Shown here: positions 45,057 to 55,190 of the stretch, one piece after another
Numbering within the stretch: the first letter of the stretch is position 1
How the letters are laid out: each line of letters opens with the position of its first letter
Source of the DNA: Aquarana catesbeiana
Lineage: Eukaryota > Chordata > Amphibia > Anura > Ranidae
NCBI RefSeq assembly: GCF_042186555.1
Contig: NC_133326.1
Span: 590,690,574-590,754,573, forward strand
Direction of reading: 5' to 3'
DNA length: 64,000 nucleotides
Position numbers and translations under genes: made by a program
Notes under the pieces: generated by a model
The model's database searches: none
Told to the model about the DNA's origin: nothing
The model's input: only the letters and a program-made list of their open reading frames with translations

Positions 45057-45420
45057 GCCAAGCTTTTGCTAGATCAGGCAATACCAAGCTGCAGAGGTTT
45101 GTTTTACATCTACCTCACCCTTGGGCAGAAGCAATAGATGCCCTGTCAAGTCCTTGGGCATGCAATCTAATTTAGGCCTCCTCCGGCCTTCTACCTCAAA
45201 TTCTCTTGAGACTTGCAATAACAACAATAACAGTGATAACAGTCCTGCCTTATTTGCAGGGAGACCCATTGTTCCCTAGGGCAATATATCTTAGTGTCCC
45301 GCCTCGGGTAAATATTCCTGATACCCTTTCTTCTGGCTCAAAGTATCACACCCATCAGAATACTCACAGATTGAACCTTCACATTAGAATGTTAAAACAC
45401 AGAGGCTTTATTCATTAAAG
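45057..45420 (+). pseudogene. DIRS region between RNase H and recombinase
   Basis: The frame joins exactly across the gypsy insertion (FPECQ | AFARSGNTKLQRF). AEAIDALSSPWACNLI, stop, GLLPQILLRLA and YLQGDPLFPRAIYLSV follow. This corresponds to the DIRS stretch after RNase H (FASR.N...Q.F...D..A...DAL...W), where a DAM-like domain is often annotated. One in-frame stop and later decay are present. Confidence 0.82.
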
Positions 45421-45699
45421 TGTTCCTCCAGAGTTGTTTCAACTCTGCTCAAAGCACAGGAGCCTTCAACGAACAATACGTATGACAAGGTTTAGAATAA
45501 GTTTATATCTTTCAAATGGTAAAACTTCAATCCTGATGTACCCTCTTCCTCCCAACTCCTTGACTTCCTGCAAACAGACCTGATTTAGGATTAGGATTAA
45601 GCAATTTAAGCTGGTGGCAATCTCTGTTGTGACCACAAGAGATGGGCGGAAGATCCTTTAATAATTTAATTCCTCAAGACGGTCAAGAAGATAAGCCCA
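45421..45699 (+). other. Decayed DIRS linker between the RNase H region and the recombinase
   Basis: No confident motif; the stretch contains several stops in all forward frames and lies between identified DIRS domains. Confidence 0.5.
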
Positions 45700-46482
45700 T
45701 CCATTAAAACAAATCTTTCCCACTTGGGATCTCTCTATTGCTCTGGAGCCCTTATCCAAACAGCCTTTTGCCCCATCTGATTCAGCATCCTTGTGGAATC
45801 TCACTTGGAAAATTTTTTTTTTTGTAGCGATGGCATCGGGCTGGGAAGTATCAGAACTTCAGGCTCTGGAATCAGAAGACAATAATATTATTATCTGTAC
45901 GCAGATAGAGTGGAACTTAGAACGGTACATGGATTCATCCCTAAGTTCTCTTCTGCCTCTACTATCTCTGAGCCTTGGGCCCTGCCAATCTTTTCAGTTC
46001 CAATTTCGACCTTCTTTATGAAGACGATATTACTTTGGTACTAAGACACTATATTCAAGCCACAACTCCCTTCAGACTTTCATCTAACCTATTTGTAATA
46101 TCCCCCAAAAAAATAAAATAAAAACCAGGGTCAAAGAAGCATCATCTGGGGCGGAGGCTTCCAAAATGTGGCCTTCCGGCCATTCCGGAATTGCACTACC
46201 CATCATGCCTAGTCATGTCTATGTATATCAGAGCTTTAAAATATGTCATGGGACATGTGGTTCTGCGGCAGCTGGGAAGCCATAGTTTGCAGATCCCTGC
46301 TCTAGTACAATAGTTTCATGAATAATCAAATTGGTTAAGAAGGCGTATAGGGCTAGGGGTCTAGAACCCCCTCTTCAGTTGGTCTGTATGCCACCCGATT
46401 GTTTTCTGCCTCTTGGACAACCAGAGCAGATGTATCCATCAAAACGATCTAAAGGGGAGCATCATGGTCATCCCAACAGGTA
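45700..46482 (+). pseudogene. DIRS tyrosine recombinase remnant
   Basis: Around 45720-45890 the translation reads WDLSIALEPLSKQPFAPSDS, then IFFFVAMASGWEVSELQAL, matching the start of the DIRS recombinase catalytic domain; the catalytic Arg of the SxxRxSEL motif is replaced (GWEVSEL). After a MITE (46152-46302) the frame resumes with IVKKAYRARGLEPP, then YATRLFSASWTTRADVSI and RGASWSS, which carry the C-terminal His/Arg motif region. The catalytic Tyr expected next cannot be identified because the frame enters the internal complementary region. This enzyme integrates a circular DNA intermediate, so DIRS elements leave no target duplication. Confidence 0.87.
46152..46302. mobile_element. MITE-like insertion in the DIRS recombinase
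   Basis: About 150 non-coding bases (GGGGCGGAGGCTTCC ... GCAGATCCCTGCTC) interrupt otherwise collinear recombinase sequence between GCATCATCT and TAGTACAATAG. Ends are poorly defined. Confidence 0.5.
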
Positions 46483-46569
46483 TGATGCCATGGAGGCACC
46501 AGGAAAACAGAAAATTGTTTCATACTTACCGTAATTTTCTTTTCCTGGTGCCTATCCATGGCAGCATAC
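46477..46569 (+). repeat. DIRS internal complementary region
   Basis: The first half, ACAGGTATGATGCCATGGAG + GCACCAGG, is complementary to the left terminus. The second half, GAAAATTGTTTCATACTTAC + CGTAATTTTCTTTTCCTGGT + GCCTATCCATGG, is complementary to the extreme right terminus including its extra tail. Confidence 0.9.
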
Positions 46570-46600
46570 AATTCCACCCTCAGTATGCTATATTATGTAG

Positions 46601-46741
46601 AATGCTGGGAGTGCACTAATCCTTTTCTTTTATAATATTCACTGGTCCTGAGGGAGGAGCCAAGGTGGAGCTTGTCACAGGTATGCTGCCATGGATAGGC
46701 ACCAGGAAAAGAAAATTACGGTAAGTATGAAACAATTTTCA
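46601..46741 (+). repeat. DIRS right inverted terminal repeat with extension
   Basis: Inverse of the left repeat over about 105 bases, plus an outer extension of about 30 bases (AAAATTACGGTAAGTATGAA...) absent from the left end, as described for DIRS-1. Confidence 0.9.
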
Positions 46742-46754
46742 TTTTTTTTTTTCA

Positions 46755-47155
46755 TTTAGGATAGAGTAAGGGAGGGTAATAACCCCTGTCAGATTTTTTT
46801 TCGCCATCTCTGTCCCATTGCAGAGATTTCTCCTAACTTCCTGTCCCATAGCAAAACAGGAAGTGAGAGGATATCTCTGTAAATTAGGCATTTTTTGGGG
46901 GACCCCCAGCTCACCAGAACTAGTTTTCCCATTGGAAGATTTCCCATCTATTACTTTTCTGGGGACAACCCCAAAATTGGGGTTTTCTTTTTATTTTCAC
47001 TTTCAATAATAATGGTAAACAGTACACATAGAGTAGGTGACCCTCCTTAACAGGGGCACAGAAAGCAATAAAAACTAACAGGGGCTCTAGGCCCCCTTTC
47101 AACTCTGTCCAAAACTAAAAAAAAAAGTTTTGCCTTTAGTTATACTTTAATGCTA
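46755..47155. mobile_element. MITE-like repeat fragment right of the DIRS element
   Basis: AGAGTAAGGGAGGGTAATAA, CTGTCCCATAGCAAAACAGG and the terminal-looking TTTAGTTATACTTTAA are repeat motifs. A related stretch (AGGGAAGGGTTATCACCCCT) lies inside the hAT copies (about 32915 and 55500). Non-coding. Confidence 0.5.
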
Positions 47156-48744
47156 AGTCCACTTTATTAGTTCTCCCCCACTTTCATTTCTTTTTTTTGT
47201 GTTGTACTGAACTGCTTGAGATTACTATTGTTTAGTAGTATGCTGATATTTAGTGGTGGTTTGAAGCCACTACAACTTATTTACTAATGTGATTTTGGTA
47301 TCTTCCATCCTCTTTCCCTCCTAATTAGCGTTATATATTTTAGTCCTAGCTAGACCCTCCCCACTTCTTCCATATTCCCTTAGTCAGTATTAGTTTTTCA
47401 CAGAGATAGAGCTCAGGAAAGTCATTGTTTTCTTACACTTTCACTTACATTGGAAAAACATCATCTGTAGTGCAAATATCTGAAGTAGAAATTATTTGAA
47501 TTCAAATTCTACGTCTTATTGAAGAGTTAAGCTGCCTGTGAAATGTGCCAAGTCAGCAGGTGACCATACTGTCCGGACAGACTGGGTTTAAGAAGGTATA
47601 TGAATGTGTAAAGTAGCATTTGAAACAAAACATACAATCTGCAAGCCCACTCACCTTAGCGCATCCAAGGTGTAATACATTTCAGCATGAATTTCATATG
47701 AAGACAATTGTTTTATCTGATTTGTCTTCCAAAGTCCATAAACTGGGGCTGGCCGAGCAAACTGTATAATATTATAGGCAAAGCGAACCATAGTATTATA
47801 GACATGCAAACATAGCAAAACTCACAACATATGCCAAAACACAAAATGTACATAGAAGGTTTATTGTAAATAAAGACATTCTGAAGTGGATCCATATTAC
47901 CTGTCTAAGGTGCAATATGCTAGACAGTTTGTAAGCAGGTTAAAATAGGCAGTTAGGCACTGTCCCAACCGGGAGGGTAAGAGTTAATGCCTTTTCCAGT
48001 TCTTCGGTCTTTTGGTGGGTTCTTCTCTGGCCCACTAATCCTGTGATATATAAATATGGGCCAGTGGTTCGGCAAGGGAGACCCCGGAGAGAGATCCAGT
48101 GGAGAGGCCTCCAAGAGAGATCCAGTGAAGAGGCTACAAGAAGTCCTCAGCAGAGACCCAAGAGGTCCAGAGCCCGCATCAGGTCCAATGCCTGTAAGGG
48201 GATGAGAAGGAGAGCAATACCCATGAGGAGCAAAAGGATGTCGTTCAGATAGGCGCTGCAGAGGTTCCCATCATGTACAGAGGTACAGAAGTTCAAGAGT
48301 TAAGTGCATGTGTGGAGACCATGCAGGGTGCATGGTGGAGCCAACTCTGCTACTGGGGAATGGTAGTGGAAAACACTGGACAGGGGGATGTGGACAAGGC
48401 TCAGCATGTGCCTCCTAAATGCAGATTACAAAGAAGAGAAGATTGTCACAGGGATCCGAGAATTAACTGGAGAATAGTTGCAGTGCAAGTGTACATGGTG
48501 TACGTTCATCTCTTGTAGAGTAGAGGTCCGCCTCAAGGTTGAGTGTTCACCCATGGCAGCCCCAGCTTTGTCCCAGGGCATTAATGAAAATGGCACAAAA
48601 CAAAAGTACCCCAAGTGTAGAAAAGTGACCCTGTACAAGGTGGCTGGCATAGCCCAGAATAACCCACCCCAGGATAGGTCTCTCATGTGACCCTTGCTTG
48701 GTGGAGGATGTGACAAACAACTACTGCCTGCCTGCTGAGAGAGA
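47156..48744. other. No gene recognised
   Basis: Frames up to 96 codons show no family features. A purine-rich segment with repeated GAGAGATCCAGTG lies at 48085-48135 next to a TATAAATA-like site (48044-48053), which might be a remnant of an LTR or promoter, but nothing confirms it. Confidence 0.35.
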
Positions 48745-49077
48745 GAGAGACATAATTTGCCCCTTTACAAATCATTAGTAAAACCTCATCTAGAATATGC
48801 AGTTCAGTTTTGGGCACCAATTCACAAAAAAGGATATCAGAGAACTGGAAAAGGTGCAGAGATGGGCAACCAAACTCATAGGAGGCATGGAGGAGCTCAG
48901 CTATGAAGAATGACTAGAGAGATATAATTGTGCCCCTGTACAAACCCGTTGCAAGACCTTATCTGGAATATTCAGTTCGGTTATGGGCACTAGTTAAATA
49001 AAAAGCATACTGTATTAGAGAACTGAAGTAAGTTCAAAGAAGGCCAACCGAAATGATAAGAGGCATGGAGGAGCTCA
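48745..49077 (+). pseudogene. CR1-like LINE remnant, left of the hAT insertion, partly duplicated
   Basis: PLYKSLVKPHLEYAVQFWAP, then in a second frame IRELEKVQRWATKLIGGMEE and LSYEE are the standard CR1-like C-terminal motifs. From about 48915 the same stretch starts again (CCTGTACAAACCC...GGCATGGAGGAGCTCAGTTA), giving two diverged tandem copies of about 165 bp. Stops and frameshifts are frequent. The sequence continues at 56226 beyond the hAT element. Confidence 0.82.
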
Positions 49078-49246
49078 GTTATGAGTAGGGATGAGCTTCG
49101 TGTTCGAGTCGAACCCATGTTCGACTCGAACATCGGCTGTTCGATCGTTCGCCGAATTGCGAACGTTATGGGCCGTTCGCGCTAAATTCGTGAGGCGCGT
49201 CAAGGCCCATAATTCACTGCGGCATTGCAGTGCATTGCTGGCTGAT

Positions 49247-49388
49247 GATTGGCCAAGCATGCACTATGACCCGCATGCTTGGCCAATCACAGCGCCGTCA
49301 GTAGAGAGAGCTGTAATTGGCCAAAGCCAGGGTGGCTTTGGCCAATTATGGCTCAGGGGATTTAGTACACACCCCACACTATATAAGG
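49247..49388 (+). promoter_or_regulatory. Putative hAT promoter: two CCAAT hairpins and a TATA box
   Basis: GATTGGCCAAGCATGC (49247-49262) with its exact inverse (49273-49288), and TAATTGGCCAAAGCCA (49314-49329) with its exact inverse (49333-49348), give four CCAAT boxes in alternating orientation. TATATAAG follows at 49380-49387, 32 bases after the second hairpin. This fits an NF-Y-type promoter by known spacing; function is inferred. Confidence 0.6.
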
Positions 49389-49619
49389 CCGCCTGCATGG
49401 CGGCCCTGTGTAGTGTGTGTTCCGGTGTGCTGAGAGATAGAGAGAGAGAGAGAGAGACAGTGTCATTTGATTTGAGTTAGATAGATTAGGCAGAACAGTC
49501 AGTCAGTTAGCTGCACTTACAGTGTATTGTGTATATATATGCATCCCAGGTGTTGCATATATATATATATACACTGTATTCAGTTTAGCTAGATCCGTTC
49601 CTGTTATCTTCTATCTAGA

Positions 49620-50609
49620 CTATTTACATTTAATGCAGTGCGTCCTGCTCACAGTGTTCAGCTAGATCCGTTCCTGCTATTTACATTTAGTGCAGTGCGT
49701 CCTGCTCACAGTGTTCAGCTAGATCCGTTCCTGTTATCTTCTAGACTATTTACATTTAGTGCAGTGCGTCCTGCTCACAGTGTTCAGCTAGATCCGTTCC
49801 TGCAATTTACATTTAGTGCAGTGCGTCCTGCTCACAGTGTTCAGCTAGATCCGTTCCTGCTATTTACATTTAGTGCAGTGCGTCCTGCTCACAGTGTTCA
49901 GCTAGATCCGTTCCTGTTATTTACATTTAGTGCAGTGCGTCCTGCTCACAGTGTTCAGCTAGATCCGTTCCTGCTATTTACATTTAGTGCAGTGCGTCCT
50001 GCTCACAGTGTTCAGCTAGATCCGTTCCTGCTATTTACATTTAGTGCAGTGCGTCCTGCTCACAGTGTTCAGCTAGATCCGTTCCTGCTATTTACATTTA
50101 GTGCAGTGCGTCCTGCTCACAGTGTTCAGCTAGATCCGTTCCTGTTATCTTCTAGACTATTTACATTTAGTGCAGTGCGTCCTGCTCACAGTGTTCAGCT
50201 AGATCCGTTCCTGCAATTTACATTTAGTGCAGTGCGTCCTGCTCACAGTGTTCAGCTAGATCCGTTCCTGCTATTTACATTTAGTGCAGTGCGTCCTGCT
50301 CACAGTGTTCAGCTAGATCCGTTCCTGCTATTTACATTTAGTGCAGTGCGTCCTGCTCACAGTGTTCAGCTAGATCCGTTCCTGTTATTTACATTTAGTG
50401 CAGTGCGTCCTGCTCACAGTGTTCAGCTAGATCCGTTCCTGCTATTTACATTTAGTGCAGTGCGACCTGCTCAGTGTTCAGCTAGATCCGTTCCTGCTAT
50501 TTACATTTAGTGCAGTGCGTCCTGCTCACAGTGTTCAGCTAGATCCGTTCCTGCTATTTACATTTAGTGCAGTGCGTCCTGCTCACAGTGTTCAGCTAGA
50601 TCCGTTCCT
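49620..50609 (+). repeat. 57-bp tandem array in hAT copy A, about 16 units
   Basis: Unit ATTTACATTTAGTGCAGTGC + GTCCTGCTCACAGTGTTCAG + CTAGATCCGTTCCTGCT. Because 57 is divisible by three, it yields a long open frame (49638-50510, 290 codons, 19-residue period) that is not a gene. Two units are longer (an extra TATCTTCTAGAC). Confidence 0.96.
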
Positions 50610-51180
50610 GTTATCTTCCTACTGACAGGCAGGCTTGTCTGGTTACAGTATATAAAGCTACCTGAAGAAAATTACAGGTGTTCTATTTGATCCTATTAGT
50701 ACCACGGTCAGGCAGCTAGACTATTTACATTTAGTACAGTGCGTCCTGCTCACAGTGTTCAGCTAGATCCGTTCCTGTTATCTTCCTACTGACAGGCAGG
50801 CTTGTCTGGTTACAGTATATAAAGCTACCTGAAGAAAATTACAGGTGTTCTATTTGATCCTATTAGTACCACGGTCAGGCAGCTAGACTATTTACATTTA
50901 GTACAGTGCGTCCTGCTCACAGTGTACAGCTAGATCCGTTCCTGTTATCTTCCTACTGACAGGCAGGCTTGTCTGGTTACAGTATATAAAGCTACCTGAA
51001 GAAAATTACAGGTGTTCTATTTGATCCTATTAGTACCACGGTCAGGCAGCTAGACTATTTACATTTAGTACAGTGCGTCCTGCTCACAGTGTTCAGCTAG
51101 ATCCGTTCCTGTTATCTTCCTACTGACAGGCAGGCTTGTCTGGTTACAGTATATAAAGCTACTTGAAGAAAATTACAGGT
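50610..51180 (+). repeat. 167-bp tandem array in hAT copy A, about 3.4 units
   Basis: Units start at 50610, 50777, 50944 and 51111, with exact 167-bp spacing. Each combines one 57-bp-type core with TCTTCCTACTGACAGGCAGG ... GTACCACGGTCAGGCAGCTA. It is a higher-order repeat grown from the neighbouring array. Confidence 0.95.
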
Positions 51181-51217
51181 GTTCTATCCCAGCTTAGTGC
51201 AGCTACAGGCCATTAGT

Positions 51218-54200
51218 ATGTCTGGAAGGCCAAGAAGGAGAGGCAGACAGTCACAAGCCAATAAGAGAGGGCAAGCAGGCTCTGTGTCTAGTGCTGGTCG
51301 TGGAGACGGTGCATCCTCATCAGCACGTGGCCATGGGACACGCTTGGCCTTTTTTTCGGCAGCTGGCCGTGTTGAGCCGCAACATGCGGAAGACTTGGTC
51401 GAGTGGATGACCAAGCCGTCCTCATCCTCCTCATCCTCTCTCACCCATGCCCAGGGTGCTTTGTCTGGCAAAGCAGCGGCCTCTTCCCTCAGCTCAATGT
51501 CATCAGTGACTCCTTCCCTAGCTCCACCATGTCCTCATGAGGATTCCCTCGAACTGTTTGACCACAGTGTTGGGTACATGCTCCAGGAGGATGCCCAGCG
51601 TTTGGAAGGCTCTGATGACGATACTGAGCTCGATGAAGGCAGTAACATGAGCACGGACAGAGGGGGTGCCCAAGAAGGACAGCAATCTGGCAGTCATGCT
51701 CCCCCTGCTGCAGCATACTGCCAGGTTTGCTCCAGTGATGAGGAGGGAGGGGATGATGAGGTCACTGACTCAACGTGGGTGCCTGATAGGAGAGAGGAGG
51801 AGGAGGAGGAGGAGGAGGAGGAGGAGGAGGCGGCGGCACATCACCAACGAGGCAGGATGCCCTCCAGGGGCCAGCCTAAGGGCAGCACATTGACTGCATC
51901 ACACCCCAAAGCTCCACATGTGCAGGGCGCTGCAGTCTCTGCGCGTTATTCAAAAAGTTCTTTGGTGTGGGCCTTTTTTGAGACGAGTGCATCAGATCGC
52001 ACCGCTGCTATTTGCAACATATGTCTCAAGCGTATCTCGCGTGGCCAAAACATCTCCCGCTTGGGTACCACATGCTTGACCAGACATATGTTGACCTGCC
52101 ATGCAGTTCGTTAGCAAGCGTATCTAAAAGACCCACACCAAAGAACAAAGAGGATCTCTCCTTGCTCCTCATCAGCTGAGATTTCCAACCCCACTAGACC
52201 TTCAGTCCTCTCTGAGACCTGCAGTGAGAGGAATGAAGGTGTAGAATTAGGTGTGTCACAGCCAAGTACTTGTGGGCAATCTGCTTTTGGTACACCGACG
52301 TCAGATTGTACCAGGCAAATTTCCCTGCCCCAGCTGCTGCACCGCCGAAAGAAGTTTGCTCCCAGCCATCCACATGCCCAGCGGTTGAATGCTAGCTTGG
52401 CAAAATTGCTAGCACTTCAACTGCTGCCTTTTCAGTTGGTAGACTCTGCCCCCTTCCGTGAGTTTGTGGAATGTGCGGTTCCTCAGTGGCAGGTACCCAA
52501 ACGCCACTTTTTCTCACGGAAGGCGATTCCGGCTCTCTACTGGCATGTGGAAGGCAATGTCCATGCCTCGCTGGACAGGGCGGTCAGCGGTAAGGTGCAT
52601 ATTACCGCTGACTCATGGTCCAGCAGGCATGGACAGGGACGTTACCTAAGTTTCACGGCGCATTGGGTGACTCTGCTGGCAGCTGGGAAGGATGCAGGAC
52701 AAGGTGCAGTAGTGTTGGAGGTTGTTCCGCCACCACGCCTCCAAAATGCTGATTGTGACACACCTCTCTCCTCCACCCCCTCCTCTTCTTCTTCCTCCAT
52801 GGCCTCTTCCTCGGAACCAGCGGTGCTCCGTAGGCGTTCAAGGGGCTACGCAAGTACGCAGGCCAAAAGATGCCATGCGGTGCTTGAGCTGGTGTGCTTG
52901 GGGGACAGGAGCCACACTGGGGCAGAGGTTTTGTCAGCTCTGCAGGGGCAGGTTCAGAGGTGGTTGACGCCACGCCAACTTAAGGCAGGAATGGTGGTTT
53001 GCGACAATGGCACCAACCTCCTCTCTGCCCTCCGACATGGACAAATGACCCATGTGCCCTGTTTGGCTCACGTCCTTAACTTGGTGGTGCAGCGGTTCTT
53101 GGGCAGGTACCCGGGCTTACAGGATGTCCTGAGGCAGGCCAGGAAAGTCTGTGTGCATTTCCGCCGGTCATATAATGCCAGTGCTCGGCTGACGGACCTC
53201 CAAAAGGAGTTTAACCTGCCCAAGAACCGCCTAATCTGTGACATGCCCACCAGGTGGAACTCAACGTTGGCCATGCTGCAGCGGCTGCACACGCAGCAGA
53301 GGGCCATCAATGAGTACCTGTGCGACTATGGCACCAGGACAGGGTCAGGGGAGCTTGGTTTTTTTCCCCACGCCAGTGGGCCATGATCAGGGATGCATGC
53401 ACTGTCCTGTCACCATTCGAGGAGGCCACGAGGATGGTGAGCAGTGACAGTGCATGCATCAGTGACACTGTCCCCCTTGTCCACCTGTTGGAGCACACGC
53501 TGCGTGGAATAATGGACAGGGCACTTGAGGCAGAACAGAGGCAGGAAGAGGAGGACTTCCTTAGCTCTCAAGGCCCCCTTTATCCAGACAGTGTTCCTGC
53601 GTGCCCGCCGATCACACAGGAAGAGGACGAGGAGGAAGAGGAGGAGGAGGAAGATTGTGTCAGTATGGAGGTGGAGCCTGGCACTCAGCATCAGCAGCAG
53701 TCTTTAAGGGATCAGTCCCAAGAAACACATGGACTTGTACGTGGCTGGGAGGAGGTGGCTGCGGACCATGTCATTCTTAGTGACCCAGAGGACTCCGGAC
53801 CGAATGCCTCAGCAAACCTACGCTGCATGGCCTCCCTGATCCTGCAAAGCCTGCGTAAGGATCCTCGTATTCGTGGTATCAAGGAGAAGGACCAATACTG
53901 GCTGGCAACCCTCCTTGATCCACGTTACAAGGGTAAGGTTGCGGACCTTATCTTGCCATCGCAGAGGGAGCAGAGGATGAAACATCTTCGGGAGGCCTTG
54001 CAGAAAGGTCTGTGCAACGCGTTCCCAGAGACTGGGAGGTTACAAACTCCTGTTTCTGGACAACGTGTTGCTGAGGCTTCGGTCAGTCAAAGAAGGAGCG
54101 GTGGAGAAGGTGGCCGTCTGACCGATGCGTTCAGACAATTTTTTGGTCCGCAGCCCCAAGGTATGATCGGTTCCAGCAACCATCGCCAGCGTCTGTTTTA

Positions 54201-54504
54201 CATGGTGCAGGAATACCTAGGGGCAAGATCAGACTTGGACACCTTTCCCACCGAAAATCCTCTGGGTTACTGGGTCTTGAGGATGGATCACTGGCCAGAG
54301 CTTGCACAGTATGCAATTGAGCTACTGGCCTGTCCTGCATCCAGCGTTCTTTCGGAACGCACATTCAGTGCTGCTGGAGGCGTGGTAACCGATCACAGGG
54401 TGCGTCTGTCCACCGACTCGGTCGATCGGCTGACCTTCATAAAAATGAATGAGTCTTGGATCACCACCAGCTACCAAGCACCTGATGCTGATGTAACCGA
54501 ATAA
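51218..54504 (+). pseudogene. hAT transposase (ZBED-like), one in-frame stop and one frame change
   Basis: ATG at 51218 (MSGRPRRRGRQ). A low-complexity acidic N-terminus includes a pure GAG run (poly-Glu, 51795-51830). A BED zinc finger follows (VWAFFETSASDRTAAICNIC, then TRHMLTCH, about 51955-52105). TAG at 52112-52114 breaks the frame, which continues unchanged to 53386. The RNase H-like catalytic core has ITADSWSS (first Asp), VVCDNGTNL (second Asp), CLAHVLNLVV and DMPTRWNSTLAML. At a T7 run (53359-53365) the reading frame moves by -1. The C-terminal part (to 54504) has LATLLDPRYKGK and the dimerisation domain with LLACPASSVLSERTFSAAGG. Full span is about 1095 codons, long for hAT. It would excise and insert elements with TAGGGATGAGC ends. 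Confidence 0.92.
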
Positions 54505-54646
54505 TTTTTTTTGAAATCTCAGATCCCTTCAAAGACTGCCTATGCTGATGCTGAGTGACTATCCCTGAGTAATTATCCTCTTCCTCCTCAATCATCACGC
54601 TGATAGCTTGTAAGAACATTTTTGGTTCTGGGCGCCACCACCAGTG

Positions 54647-55190
54647 CCTAAGGCACAATTTTTCAGCCCCTGTTTAACAGGGGCGTGTAATTACAATTTT
54701 TGATGTAATACTTTGCAGCAGGGCTCGTTCCTGCATTCCAACTAGAGTGTCTGTGAGGGGTTGCAGTGTTGTGGCACCAGCACCAGTGCCTAAGGCCCAA
54801 TTTTTCTGCCCCTGTCTAACAGGGGCGTGTAATTACAATTTTTGATGCAATACTTTGCAGCAGGGCTCGTTCCTGCGTTCCAACTAGAGTGTCTGTGAGG
54901 GGTTGCAGTGTTGTGGCACCAGCACCAGTGCCTAAGGCCCAATTTTTCTGCCCCTGTCTAACAGGGGCGTGTAATTACAATTTTTGAAGCAATACTTTGC
55001 AGCAGGGCTCGTTCCTGCGTTCCAACTAGAGTGTCTGTGAGGGGTTGCAGTGTTGTGGCACCAGCACCAGTGCCTAAGGCCTAATTTTTCAGCTCCTGTT
55101 CAACAGGGACATGTAATTACAATTCTTGATCTAATATTTCACAGCAGGGCCCTGTGAGGGCTTACAGTGTTGTGGCCACAGCAATACCTA
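54647..55190 (+). repeat. 142-bp tandem repeats 3' of the hAT gene, about 3.5 units
   Basis: CCTAAGGC starts at 54647, 54789, 54931 and 55073. Each unit contains AACAGGGGCGTGTAATTACA and GTTGCAGTGTTGTGGCACCA. Confidence 0.95.

Larger units (their letters stand above)
29053..46741 (+). mobile_element. DIRS-like tyrosine-recombinase retrotransposon, host of two nested elements
   Basis: The left inverted terminal repeat (29053-29163) and right one (46601-46741) are inverted copies, and a two-part internal complementary region (46477-46569) lies just before the right repeat, the arrangement known for DIRS-1. Coding remnants between them run in family order: gag-like, reverse transcriptase, RNase H, tyrosine recombinase. 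Once the hAT (32230-39106), gypsy (39611-45056) and smaller MITEs (30776-31035, 31756-31930, 46152-46302) are discounted, the element is about 5 kb, a normal length. It arrived before both large insertions and itself sits in the end of the Tc1 element at 27541. All reading frames are broken. Confidence 0.9.

Noticed and set aside
48040..48260. Possible retroviral-type LTR promoter with a basic ORF downstream
   Set aside because: The TATAAATA-like site and purine-rich repeats have no partner sequence or recognisable protein; left as unexplained.
49638..50510. 290-codon open frame with a 19-residue repeat
   Set aside because: It is the translation of a 57-bp tandem array (57 is divisible by 3) in the non-coding part of hAT copy A; copy B has a different array at the same place.
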